Shown here in pieces: positions 7,526 through 14,768 of a DNA stretch of 25,987 nt; position 1 is the first letter of the stretch, and the number at the start of each line of letters is the position of its first letter. Both the position numbers and the translations under genes were made by a program. The notes under the pieces are model-generated. The model was not told the origin of the DNA and made no database searches. It saw only the letters and a list, made by a program, of their open reading frames with translations. The DNA comes from DASVLX01 sp035552275 (GTDB taxonomy: Bacteria > Actinomycetota > Actinomycetes > Mycobacteriales > Pseudonocardiaceae): assembly GCA_035552275.1 (NCBI GenBank), contig DASZLR010000029.1:1-25987 (forward strand), given 5' to 3'.

Positions 7526-8398
7526 TCAGCGCGCCTGCGGCAGCGTGACCGAACCCCGCTTGCCGGATCGCGCGGACGGCGGCGGCACGACCGGGCCGAT
7601 ATCGCCGTCCGGCGCTTCGTCCAGATCCACGATCACCGGGGCGTGGTCGCTGGGCCCGGCGCCCTTGCGGGCGTGCCGATCCACCCAGGCCGCCTGAACC
7701 CGGTCGGCCACCGGCGCGGTGGCCAGCATCAGGTCGATGCGCATCCCGAGATCCTGGTGGAACATTCCGGCCCGGTAGTCCCAGTAGGTGAAGACCCGTT
7801 CGGTGGGCCAGTGATCCCGCACCACGTCCCGCAGGCCGAGCGCCTGGAGGCTGGCCAGCGCCGCCCGCTCCGGTGCGGTGACGTGGGTCTGCCCGACATA
7901 GGCGGCCGGGTCGAACACGTCCGCGTCGGTCGGCGCGATGTTCATGTCCCCGCAGACGATCGCCGACTCCGGACCGGCGCCGACCACCTCCCGCAACGCG
8001 GCCAGCCAGGCGAGCTTGTAGTGGTAGTGCTCGGAATCCGGCGTCCGTCCATTCGGGACATACACCGAGTGCACCCGAACCTCGCCGCAGGTGGCGGCGA
8101 CCGCACGGGCCTCGGGATCCGGGAAGCCCGGCGCGTCGGCGATACCGAACTCGACATCGTCCAGGCCGACACGGGACAGGATCGCCACGCCGTTCCACCG
8201 TGCCTCGCCGTGTGCGGCGGCGGCATAGCCGCGATCGGCCAACGCGCCACCCAGCAGTTCGGCGAACGCGGCGTCGGCGAGTTTGGTCTCCTGTAGACAG
8301 ACGACATCCGGCTTTCGCTGGTCCAACCAGGGCAACAGCCGCGGCAGCCGCTGCTTGACCGAGTTCACGTTCCAGGTCGCTATCCGCACCCGCCCCAC
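7526..8398 (-). CDS. xthA: Exodeoxyribonuclease III (AP endonuclease family)
   Basis: A 290-residue member of the ExoIII/APE endonuclease-exonuclease-phosphatase superfamily, which cleaves at abasic sites and degrades duplex DNA 3' to 5'. Active-site landmarks are all present: Asn10 in TWNVNS, Glu37 in LQETK, Tyr113 in VYVPNG, Asp151 and Asn153 in GDMN, and SDH at 250-252. The frame stays open upstream to 8908, but homology begins at RIATWNVNS, so the start is GTG 8398 or GTG 8389. No strong ribosome site decides between them. The C-terminal tail of about 25 residues beyond the conserved end is Pro/Ser-rich. It is a housekeeping base-excision-repair gene. Confidence 0.92.
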   Translation of the reverse strand: MGRVRIATWNVNSVKQRLPRLLPWLDQRKPDVVCLQETKLADAAFAELLGGALADRGYAAAAHGEARWNGVAILSRVGLDDVEFGIADAPGFPDPEARAVAATCGEVRVHSVYVPNGRTPDSEHYHYKLAWLAALREVVGAGPESAIVCGDMNIAPTDADVFDPAAYVGQTHVTAPERAALASLQALGLRDVVRDHWPTERVFTYWDYRAGMFHQDLGMRIDLMLATAPVADRVQAAWVDRHARKGAGPSDHAPVIVDLDEAPDGDIGPVVPPPSARSGKRGSVTLPQAR

Positions 8399-8451
8399 GA
8401 TAGCCGCCAACACCGGTCCGGACCTCACCCTCCCGCCGAGTTGGCCGGACA

Positions 8452-8766
8452 CTAGCGTTTGGTGCCGTAGCCGGCCGCGTCGCACGCGCTGTGCGCCTGC
8501 ACCGCGATGGTGTCGTGCAGGGTGTATTCGTTGGCGCACCACTGCTGGGCCTGGGTGCCGCAGTAGTGGAAGTACGCCCCGCCGAGGGTGCTGGCGACGT
8601 TGACGCTGACGCACCCGGCGTTGCGGTCGGCGGCGGACCGGTACACGGTCCAGGCGGCGGTGGCGATGCCGACCACCAATACGACCACACCGGCGATGAT
8701 CAACCATCGCCGCTCGCGACCGCTCAACTTCTCGTCGTCGGGCCGCTTCCGCACCGGAGGCACCAT
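8452..8766 (-). CDS. Small single-pass membrane protein with four cysteines
   Basis: A protein of 104 residues: a charged cytoplasmic N-terminus, one hydrophobic helix at about 21-43, then an exported tail of about 60 residues holding four Cys (about positions 52, 69, 78 and 95) that could form two disulphides. No enzyme motif is visible and I do not recognise a named family. The ATG at 8766 has a modest AGGG upstream. It is on the same strand as xthA, 53 bp away, and might be co-transcribed with it, though no functional link is evident. Confidence 0.7.
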   Translation of the reverse strand: MVPPVRKRPDDEKLSGRERRWLIIAGVVVLVVGIATAAWTVYRSAADRNAGCVSVNVASTLGGAYFHYCGTQAQQWCANEYTLHDTIAVQAHSACDAAGYGTKR

Positions 8767-8930
8767 GGCGAAACCCTAGACGGCGTCCACGCCACCGCAT
8801 AGTCGCACTCGTTGGAGTTCGGTGACCGCCGTCATCGACACCGTGCCGCGGCGAGGATCCGCGCTCGGCGCGCGAGCCCCTTCGCGTAGGGACCACGTCT
8901 CGCCTCACCTGCCATGGGGCAGATGGTATT

Positions 8931-8964
8931 CACTCATCTCGCCGGCTGAGCGGCGAGATGAGTG
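8931..8964 (-). terminator. Hairpin terminator of the DUF574 methyltransferase gene
   Basis: The arms CACTCATCTCGCCG (8931-8944) and CGGCGAGATGAGTG (8951-8964) form a perfect 14-bp stem with a 6-base loop. It lies 21 bp after the methyltransferase stop codon. There is no long U tract. Confidence 0.75.
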
Positions 8965-8985
8965 CGACCACCACCGGAGCGCCGG

Positions 8986-9825
8986 CTACGGCTTACAGCC
9001 GACCGCGCCCGCGATGCAGTACTGCACCTCGTTCAGCGGTCGCAGCCGGGGGCCGTCCGGCCACCAGTCCGCGCAGAGGGTGAGCCCCGGGTCCACCAAT
9101 TCCAGCCCGGCGAACAATTCCCGCAGTTCAGCCATGGTGCGGAAGGTGCCCGAACCCATCGGGCTGTGCAGGAACATGTGTTCCATCTTGCGAGCGACCT
9201 CGGAGTGCTCGTTCTCCGGGTCAAGGAAATGGCTGAGCCCCACGTAGGAGCCGGACGGCAACGCGTCGATGTACTGCCGCATGATCTCCGCCGGGCGTTC
9301 CCGCGGGCCATTGTAGTGATGCAGGGTGCCCATCTGCAGAAACGCGATCGGCTGCGCGAAATCGATATGCTTGCGGATCTCCTCGTTGTCCAGGATCTCC
9401 TGCGGCTGGAAAATGTCGGCGGCCACGAAGTGGGTCTGGTCGTTCTCCTCCAGCAACGCCCGACCGTGCGCGAGCACCACCGGGTCATTGTCCACATAGA
9501 CCACTCGGGCGTCCGGGTTGATCCGCTGCACCACCTGATGCGTGTTCTCGGCGGTCGGCAGACCGGAGCCGCAGTCGAGGAACTGGGTGACCTCGGTCTG
9601 GCTGGCCAGGAATCGGCAGGCGCGGATCAGAAACCCGCGGTTCTCGGTGGCCAGGTCGCGCGCCTCGGGAGCCGCCTTCAGCACGCCGCGCATGACCTCG
9701 CGGTCGATTTCGTAGTTGTCCTTGCCATTGAGAAAGGCGTCGTAAACCCGAGCGATACTGGCTCGGGTCGAGTCGACACCGACTGGCACCGCCCGGTCAG
9801 ATTGGATGAGGGTGCTGTCGGACAT
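8986..9825 (-). CDS. SAM-dependent methyltransferase, DUF574 (Methyltransf_19) family
   Basis: A protein of 279 residues of a family very common in actinomycetes and of unknown substrate. The N-terminal RVYDAFLNGKDNYE (26-39) is the family hallmark. The SAM site is FLDCGSGLPT (82-91), with VDNDP (111-115) as the acidic ribose-binding strand end. Full length for the family. The start at ATG 9825 is supported by GAGGAG 7 bases upstream; the frame is open further upstream but without a ribosome site. It is divergent from the Xre regulator, and DUF574, Xre and DUF397 genes are frequent neighbours in these genomes (known association). It is followed by a clear terminator. Confidence 0.88.
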   Translation of the reverse strand: MSDSTLIQSDRAVPVGVDSTRASIARVYDAFLNGKDNYEIDREVMRGVLKAAPEARDLATENRGFLIRACRFLASQTEVTQFLDCGSGLPTAENTHQVVQRINPDARVVYVDNDPVVLAHGRALLEENDQTHFVAADIFQPQEILDNEEIRKHIDFAQPIAFLQMGTLHHYNGPRERPAEIMRQYIDALPSGSYVGLSHFLDPENEHSEVARKMEHMFLHSPMGSGTFRTMAELRELFAGLELVDPGLTLCADWWPDGPRLRPLNEVQYCIAGAVGCKP

Positions 9826-9870
9826 TATGGTCTCCTCGGGAACGTTCGCGAGCGTCGGACCGGCCCACCG

Positions 9871-9900
9871 AGCGTAGGGGGTTGGGAACACATGGGTAAA
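9871..9900 (-). promoter_or_regulatory. Candidate promoter of the DUF574 methyltransferase gene
   Basis: On the minus strand TTTACC/TTACCC (9894-9900) precedes TACGCT (9871-9876) with 17-18 bases between them. TACGCT fits the actinobacterial TAnnnT -10 element. The expected transcript start is about 40 bases before the ATG at 9825. Confidence 0.35.
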
Positions 9901-9962
9901 GGCGGTACACCCTGATGGAGTACTGACCGCACCGGCGTTCGGTCGGACGGCCCTGTTTCCGC

Positions 9963-9968
9963 TACTAT
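9963..9968 (+). promoter_or_regulatory. Candidate -10 element of the Xre regulator gene
   Basis: TACTAT fits TAnnnT and lies about 70 bases before the ATG at 10038, in the divergent intergenic region. The -35 region is poor (TTCGGT about 19 bases upstream), so this is tentative. Confidence 0.28.
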
Positions 9969-9998
9969 CAGGCGATTAGGGCGTTCGGTGCGGCAGAC

Positions 9999-10020
9999 CC
10001 GGTAGACACCCGGTAGACAC
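9999..10020 (+). repeat. Two exact tandem copies of CCGGTAGACAC
   Basis: An 11-bp unit is repeated directly without spacer at 9999-10009 and 10010-10020, just before the ribosome site of the Xre gene. The period of one helical turn would place two protein sites on the same face. It could be an autoregulatory site or a simple duplication in the leader. Confidence 0.5.
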
Positions 10021-10037
10021 GGTGGGAAGGTTCGGCG

Positions 10038-10916
10038 ATGACGACGGTGGGCTCCGCTGGCGGTGATCAGGACACCGGTCCCACCGTCCGACGAATGATC
10101 CTCGGCACCCAGTTGCGCAGGCTGCGCGAGCGCGCCGAGCTCACCCGCGCCGAAGCCGGCTACAGCATCCGGGCTTCCGAGTCCAAGATCAGCCGCCTTG
10201 AGCTGGGCCGGGTCGGCTTCAAGGAACGCGACGTCACCGATCTGCTCACTCTGTACGGTGTGGACGATCGAGACGAACGCCAGCAGTTCCTCAAGCTGGT
10301 CGGACAGTCCAACCGGCCCGGTTGGTGGCACCGCTACAACGACCTGATGCCCAAGTGGTTCGAGGACTTCGTCGGTCTCGAGGAAGCCGCGGCGCGGATC
10401 CAGACCTATGAGCTGCAGTTCGTGCCCGGTCTGTTGCAGACTGAGGAGTACGCGCGGGCGGTGGCCAGCCACGGTCGACCCGAACGGGTGAACGACGATG
10501 TGGAGCGCCGGGTGGCGCTGCGAGTCCGCCGGCAGTCAGTGCTGGCCGGCCCGCAGGCGCCCCGGTTCTGGGCGGTCATCGACGAGTCGGTGTTGCACCG
10601 TCCACTCGGCGGCCGCGCGGTGCTGCGGGCGCAGCTGGACCGGATTCTCGAACTGAGCGCGCAGCCACACATCTCCGTGCAGGTGGTGCCCTACGAGATC
10701 AGCGGGTACGCCGCCGAGGGCGCGTTCACCCTGCTCCGGTTCGCCGAGCCGGAGTTGCCGAACATCGCCTACGTCGAGCACCTGGCCGGCGCGCTCTATC
10801 TGGAGAAGCCGGACGAGATCGAGGTTTTCAGCCGCGCGTTGGACCGGCTGGCCGTCGACGCCGAGCGACCGGACCGCAGTAGGCAGCTGCTTTCCAAGCT
10901 GCGCGCCGAAATCTGA
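10038..10916 (+). CDS. Xre-family transcriptional regulator with DUF5753 domain
   Basis: A protein of 292 residues. Helix-turn-helix at about 22-75 (LGTQLRRLRE through SKISRLELG), then the long DUF5753 domain (about 110-285) marked by GWWHRYNDLMPKWFEDFVGLEEAA and FVPGLLQTEEYARA. This is a standard actinomycete arrangement, known from WhiJ/AbaA-type loci, in which such regulators control a neighbouring DUF397 gene. The start at 10038 has GGGAAGG 8 bases upstream. It is followed 153 bp later by a DUF397 gene with twin palindromes at its promoter, which this protein probably binds (inference). Confidence 0.93.
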   Translation: MTTVGSAGGDQDTGPTVRRMILGTQLRRLRERAELTRAEAGYSIRASESKISRLELGRVGFKERDVTDLLTLYGVDDRDERQQFLKLVGQSNRPGWWHRYNDLMPKWFEDFVGLEEAAARIQTYELQFVPGLLQTEEYARAVASHGRPERVNDDVERRVALRVRRQSVLAGPQAPRFWAVIDESVLHRPLGGRAVLRAQLDRILELSAQPHISVQVVPYEISGYAAEGAFTLLRFAEPELPNIAYVEHLAGALYLEKPDEIEVFSRALDRLAVDAERPDRSRQLLSKLRAEI

Positions 10917-10965
10917 CCTGACCCACCCGACCGGGTGAACATTCGCGCTCCGTCCGCGCCACCTG

Positions 10966-11032
10966 CTGCACGTGCATTTACCGGTGCAGGGGTGCGTGCT
11001 ACCGTGCTTGCAGACAGCGGATGCACGTGCAG
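10966..11032 (+). promoter_or_regulatory. DUF397 promoter bracketed by two palindromic operator candidates
   Basis: The perfect palindrome TGCACGTGCA occurs at 10967-10976 and 11022-11031. With flanking bases (CTGCACGTGCAT and ATGCACGTGCAG) the two are exact reverse complements, 55 bp apart centre to centre. Between them sits a promoter candidate: TTTACC (10977-10982), a 17-bp spacer, and TACCGT (11000-11005). The first palindrome abuts the -35 and the second falls at about +10 to +20, a classic repressor layout. The Xre protein encoded just upstream is the likely ligand. Confidence 0.6.
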
Positions 11033-11069
11033 ATGAACTTGCGCGAAGATCGGCGGAGGTGTGTGGCTC

Positions 11070-11309
11070 ATGGACAACGAGGCCCGTGACCAGGCAGGAG
11101 CGAGCGCGCTCGCCCGTGCCGCTTGGCGTAAGAGCCGGTACAGCGGAGCGGTCGGCAACTGTGTCGAGGTCGCACCACTGAACACCGGCGAGATCGCGGT
11201 CCGCAACTCACGTCACCCGAGCGGCACGACGATCGTCTACACGCGCGCCGAGATGGCCGCGTTCATGTCGGGGGTCAAGGATGGCGAATTCGATGACCTT
11301 CTTGGCTGA
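11070..11309 (+). CDS. DUF397 domain protein
   Basis: A small protein of 79 residues with the DUF397 hallmarks WRKSRYSGAVGNCVEVA, IAVRNSRHPSGTTIVYT and AAFMSGVKDGEFD. DUF397 proteins pair with Xre/DUF5753 regulators in actinomycetes; some pairs affect development or antibiotic production, and some have been described as toxin-antitoxin-like. GGAGG at 11055-11059 is 10 bases before ATG 11070; a GTG at 11061 is too close to it. The next gene begins 28 bases before this one ends, so the two are translationally coupled. Confidence 0.9.
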   Translation: MDNEARDQAGASALARAAWRKSRYSGAVGNCVEVAPLNTGEIAVRNSRHPSGTTIVYTRAEMAAFMSGVKDGEFDDLLG

Positions 11310-11655
11310 CCCGGTCGACTCGGTCGACAGCCTGCTGCGCGAGATGCTCGCGCACGGTTTCCGCTTCGTCCATCCGACGGGTGCGGCCGGCGAGATCGTC
11401 GCCGTGGTCGGGGTTCGCCTACATCACGATGTGGTGGACGTGGTCTGTCTGCGCGGCGAGGGTGAAGCCAAGGCCGCCCGGATGCCCAGCGACGAGCCGG
11501 ACGTGCTCGCGCCGACGCGGACGATCTGGCAGCAGACCGGGCGCGCGGACCTGGTGCTGGCCGCGCTGCTCGCGCTGCCCGACGAGCCGGACCGGCACGC
11601 CAACGGACATGAGATGGTCTTCGCGGGCGCGTCCGGCGACCGGAACGCCAACTAG
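11281..11655 (+). CDS. Small protein of unknown function coupled to DUF397
   Basis: A protein of 124 residues starting at ATG 11281 (ATG 11293, giving MTFLADP, is an equally plausible start with AAGGA upstream). It overlaps the DUF397 gene by 29 bases in another frame. The sequence alternates short beta-like stretches (IVAVVGVRLHHDVVDVVCLRG) with helices and ends in a charged tail. Third-position GC is high and the protein looks real, but I cannot assign a family. No membrane segment or enzyme motif is visible. Its coupling suggests it belongs functionally to the Xre-DUF397 locus. Confidence 0.75.
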   Translation: MANSMTFLADPVDSVDSLLREMLAHGFRFVHPTGAAGEIVAVVGVRLHHDVVDVVCLRGEGEAKAARMPSDEPDVLAPTRTIWQQTGRADLVLAALLALPDEPDRHANGHEMVFAGASGDRNAN

Positions 11656-11689
11656 CCCGACCCACCTGACCGAAAACCCCTCCGCGGGC

Positions 11690-11715
11690 CGGCCGAGCCA
11701 CCTTATGCTCGGCCG
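11690..11715 (+). promoter_or_regulatory. Inverted repeat over a candidate leaderless promoter of the FUSC gene
   Basis: CGGCCGAGC (11690-11698) and GCTCGGCCG (11707-11715) are exact inverted repeats with an 8-base spacer, the right arm abutting the ATG at 11716. TATGCT (11704-11709), a TAnnnT element, is 6 bases before that ATG, and no Shine-Dalgarno is present, so the transcript may begin at the start codon itself. No clear -35 is visible. A dimeric repressor bound here would block the promoter. Confidence 0.4.
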
Positions 11716-13890
11716 ATGACCAGCACATCACCGACGGTTGTGGAGCATTCGGCGTCTCCTTCCGAACCGGCGCGAACGCGGCCCAGCTGGTGGCCGGCCT
11801 GGTCGAAACCGGCGGCGATGCGCGCCGTCCGGGCCACCTTCGTCGTGCCCGGCCTGTTCGCGTTGACCTATCAGGTGATGGGCGATCTGCAGGTGGCGAT
11901 GTTCGCCGCGTTCGGCGGATTCGCCACCCTGGTGATGGCCTCGTTCGGCGGCCGGACGCGGGACAAGCTCATCGCGCATCTCGGGCTCGCGGTGGCCGGC
12001 AGCGTGCTGCTGGTCATCGGCACGGCGGTGAACGCGTCGATCGTGCTGGCCACCCTGGTGACCATTCCGGTGGTGTTCGGCGTCCTCTTCGCCGGGGTCG
12101 CCGGTCCGAACGCGGCCTCGGCCAGCACCGCCGCGCTGCTGGCGTACGTGCTGCCGGCGGCCTCGCCCGGAACAGTCGCGATGATCCCGGCGCGGCTGGA
12201 AGGCTGGTGGCTGGCGGCGGTCGTCGGAACCCTGGCGGTGCTGCTGTTCTCGCCGAAGTCACCGGCCGCGCGGCTGCGCGAGGCGGCCGCGCGCAGCGCC
12301 CGTGCGCTCGCCGACCAGTTGGACGCCGCGTTGCGCGGCGAGGGCGCGGAACCGCACCGAGACCGATCCACCGCCGCCAAGCATCAGCTCATCGCCGTGT
12401 TCACCGCCACCCCGTACCGGCCGACCGGGCTGGGCGTCGCCGAACAGGCGCTGGACAACCTGGTCGGACTGTTGGAATGGTGCACCGCGGTGATCTGCGA
12501 CGGCCTGCGGGAGTACCACGACCTGAGCCGGATCGACGAGATCGAACGCCAGCTTTTCGCCGACACCAGCGCCGCACTGCGTGCTGTCGCGACGCTGCTC
12601 GCCGAGGACACCCCGACCAGCGAGGTCGCGCCCGAGTTGGACCGGCTGGAACGCGGTCTGGCCGCGAGTGTCGAGCACCTGCGGCAGTCGCGCGGCGACA
12701 GCGACGGCTACCGGGACGCCGTGCACCTGTCCTTCCACGCCCGCACCGTGGCGGTCGCCGCGCGCTCCGCCACGGTCGACGCGCTCGTCGTGGCGCGCCG
12801 GGCCGATCCGGGCGGACACCGGCACGCGGGGCTCGCCGGGGCGGCGAGCGTGGTGTCCCGGCACACCAGCCTGCGGTCGGTGTGGTTCCTCAACAGCGCA
12901 CGCGGGGCGCTGGCCCTGGCCGCCGCCATCGCGGTGGCCGATGTGACCGGCGTGCAGCACGGGTTCTGGGTGGTGCTGGGCACCCTGTCGGTGTTGCGCA
13001 CGAACGCCGCGTCCACCGGGGCCACCGCGATGCGCGCGCTGCTGGGCACGGTCGCCGGCTTCATCATCGGCGCGCTGTTGTTGCTGGCCATCGGAACCGG
13101 GGCGGCCGCGCTGTGGACGGCGCTGCCGGTCGCGGTGCTGGTCGCCTCGTACGCGCCGGGGGTGCTGCCGTTCGCCGCCGGGCAGGCCGCGTTCACCGTC
13201 GTGGTCTCGGTGCTGTTCAACCTGTTGGTGCCGGCGGGCTGGCAGATCGGCGTGCTGCGGATCGAGGACGTGGCGATCGGCTGCGCGGTGAGCCTGGTGG
13301 TCGGCGTGCTGTTCTGGCCGCGCGGCGCCGGATCGCTGGTCGCCGACGACCTGGCCGACGCGTTCCGGGCCGGCGGCGCGTATCTGCTGCATGCCGCGCA
13401 CTGGGCGCTGGGCCTGCGCCGGGATCCGCCGGCCGGGTCCGCCGCCGACGCCGCCGGGGTGCGGCTGGACGACGCGCTGCGCGGTTTCCTCGCTGAGCAG
13501 GGCGCCAAGCGCGTGCCGAAAGAACACCTGTGGCGGCTGGTGTCCGGCACGATGCGGGCCCGGCTGACCGCGAATTCCCTTGCCGGACTGCCGAATCCGC
13601 TCGCCGAGCCGGACCCGGTACGCATCATGCTCGGCGAGCGGGCCGGACAGCTCGCCGCCTGGTACGACCACCTGGCGTCCCGGCTGGACCGCGACGACCA
13701 CAGCGCGGTGCCGATGCTCGCCCCGCCGGAGTTCGGCGATCCGCAGGCCGCCGACGGCGATGCCGCGCCCGATATGTCCGTTCCGCTGTGGGTCAGCCAG
13801 CACCTCACGCACATCGCGCCGCGCCTGGCCGAGCTGGTTGAACCGGCCAACGCCATCGCCGCGCAACGTCACCGCCCGTGGTGGCGCTAG
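11716..13890 (+). CDS. FUSC-family (aromatic acid/fusaric acid exporter-like) membrane protein
   Basis: A protein of 724 residues with the two-block layout of FUSC/ArAE transporters. The first hydrophobic block spans about 38-185, a cytoplasmic helical region rich in charged residues about 190-390, a second hydrophobic block about 395-540, and a cytoplasmic C-terminus. Phrases such as FAAFGGFATLVMASFGG and HGFWVVLGTLSVLRTNAASTGATAMRALLGTVAGFIIGA are typical of the repeated FUSC membrane module. Characterised relatives export aromatic carboxylic acids. It stands alone, in the same direction as and 236 bp upstream of the biosynthetic operon, so it could export that product or protect against an aromatic intermediate (inference). 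A general wall or envelope role is possible. Confidence 0.85.
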   Translation: MTSTSPTVVEHSASPSEPARTRPSWWPAWSKPAAMRAVRATFVVPGLFALTYQVMGDLQVAMFAAFGGFATLVMASFGGRTRDKLIAHLGLAVAGSVLLVIGTAVNASIVLATLVTIPVVFGVLFAGVAGPNAASASTAALLAYVLPAASPGTVAMIPARLEGWWLAAVVGTLAVLLFSPKSPAARLREAAARSARALADQLDAALRGEGAEPHRDRSTAAKHQLIAVFTATPYRPTGLGVAEQALDNLVGLLEWCTAVICDGLREYHDLSRIDEIERQLFADTSAALRAVATLLAEDTPTSEVAPELDRLERGLAASVEHLRQSRGDSDGYRDAVHLSFHARTVAVAARSATVDALVVARRADPGGHRHAGLAGAASVVSRHTSLRSVWFLNSARGALALAAAIAVADVTGVQHGFWVVLGTLSVLRTNAASTGATAMRALLGTVAGFIIGALLLLAIGTGAAALWTALPVAVLVASYAPGVLPFAAGQAAFTVVVSVLFNLLVPAGWQIGVLRIEDVAIGCAVSLVVGVLFWPRGAGSLVADDLADAFRAGGAYLLHAAHWALGLRRDPPAGSAADAAGVRLDDALRGFLAEQGAKRVPKEHLWRLVSGTMRARLTANSLAGLPNPLAEPDPVRIMLGERAGQLAAWYDHLASRLDRDDHSAVPMLAPPEFGDPQAADGDAAPDMSVPLWVSQHLTHIAPRLAELVEPANAIAAQRHRPWWR

Positions 13891-14126
13891 GCCCGCGTTC
13901 GCCATTTTACGGCCACCCGTCACCCGGCGGAACGGGCTGTGACGCCGTCTGGTGATGATTGATATTCCTTTATCGCCCAGTTCGGTGATAACGCGATAAT
14001 TCGCCGATACGAGTGAACTCCATGATCACCACTACCGTTCTTCGGCGAATATCGAGCCACGCTGGTAACGTCCGCCGATGGCACCGCGAGCCGCTTTCCA
14101 CGTCGGTCGTGAAACAGGAGGAATCC
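13891..14126 (+). promoter_or_regulatory. AT-richer upstream region of the seven-gene operon with inverted repeats
   Basis: This gap is markedly richer in A/T at 13956-14060 than its surroundings and is where the operon promoter must lie. It contains TTATCGC (13970-13976) paired with GCGATAA (13993-13999), and ATTCGCCGA (13999-14007) paired with TCGGCGAAT (14042-14050). TTGATA (13959-13964) resembles a -35 element, but no -10 stands at ideal spacing. The ribosome site GGAGGA (14116-14122) belongs to the first gene. No convincing terminator for the FUSC gene was found. Confidence 0.4.
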
Positions 14127-14768
14127 ATGGAGCTGACCAACGACGATATCGCGGAGGAATGGCGGCGCCGGTCCCGACGGGCCGGGTTGGCGCGGGTCAT
14201 GCGCGATTCCCAGCCGGCCGAACTGAACCCCCGGGTCACCGACGCGACCCGGCTGATCCTGGCCGACTACCTGGACGCCGTGAGCCGCCGGACCGGCCGC
14301 CCGGTCCGCTCGGCGCTGGAGGTCGGCTGCGGGATCGGCCGGCTCACCCCGACCATCGCCGACCACGCCGAGCAGGTGGTCGCCCTGGACATGACCAGCG
14401 AAATGCTGGACGCGGCGGCAGCCACCTGCGCGGGCCTGGGCAACATCGAGTTCCACCAGTATCCAGCCGCCCGGCTGCCCTGGGGCCAGTCCCGGTTCGA
14501 CGTCGGCGTCTGTATCTGGGTGCTGATGCACGTGCTCGCCGAGGACGAGCTGGCCAAGATCTGTCACGCGCTGTCCCAGTCGACCCGTCACCTGGTGCTG
14601 ATCGAATACGAACAGGCCGCGATACCGGTCGGCAGATATTCCCGATTGCGATCGCTGGATGATTATCTCCGGCTGCTGCCCGGTGTTGAACTGGTCGAAC
14701 AACACACCCTCGACTACGGTGGCGACCGCTCGTTCGCGGCGCTGCTCGAATTCCCGCAGGGTCGCTGA
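14127..14768 (+). CDS. Class I SAM-dependent methyltransferase (operon gene 1)
   Basis: A protein of 213 residues with the SAM-binding motif EVGCGIGR (65-72), an acidic strand end VVALD (84-88) and a post-I region MTSEMLDAAA. This is the common small-molecule methyltransferase fold; the substrate cannot be read from sequence. The start at ATG 14127 is set by GGAGGA 5-6 bases upstream; the frame is open back to 14013 but without a ribosome site. Its TGA overlaps the next ATG by one base. As first gene of a prenyltransferase operon it probably methylates an O, N or C position of the product or of an aromatic intermediate (inference). Confidence 0.85.
   Translation: MELTNDDIAEEWRRRSRRAGLARVMRDSQPAELNPRVTDATRLILADYLDAVSRRTGRPVRSALEVGCGIGRLTPTIADHAEQVVALDMTSEMLDAAAATCAGLGNIEFHQYPAARLPWGQSRFDVGVCIWVLMHVLAEDELAKICHALSQSTRHLVLIEYEQAAIPVGRYSRLRSLDDYLRLLPGVELVEQHTLDYGGDRSFAALLEFPQGR

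Noticed and set aside
8399..8908. N-terminal extension of the exonuclease III frame
   Set aside because: The extra residues are Arg-rich with no homology and overlap the small membrane-protein gene in another frame; ExoIII similarity begins at RIATWNVNS.
14013..14126. N-terminal extension of the first methyltransferase
   Set aside because: No ribosome site at the upstream ATG, an AT-rich composition typical of a promoter region, and an excellent GGAGGA before ATG 14127.
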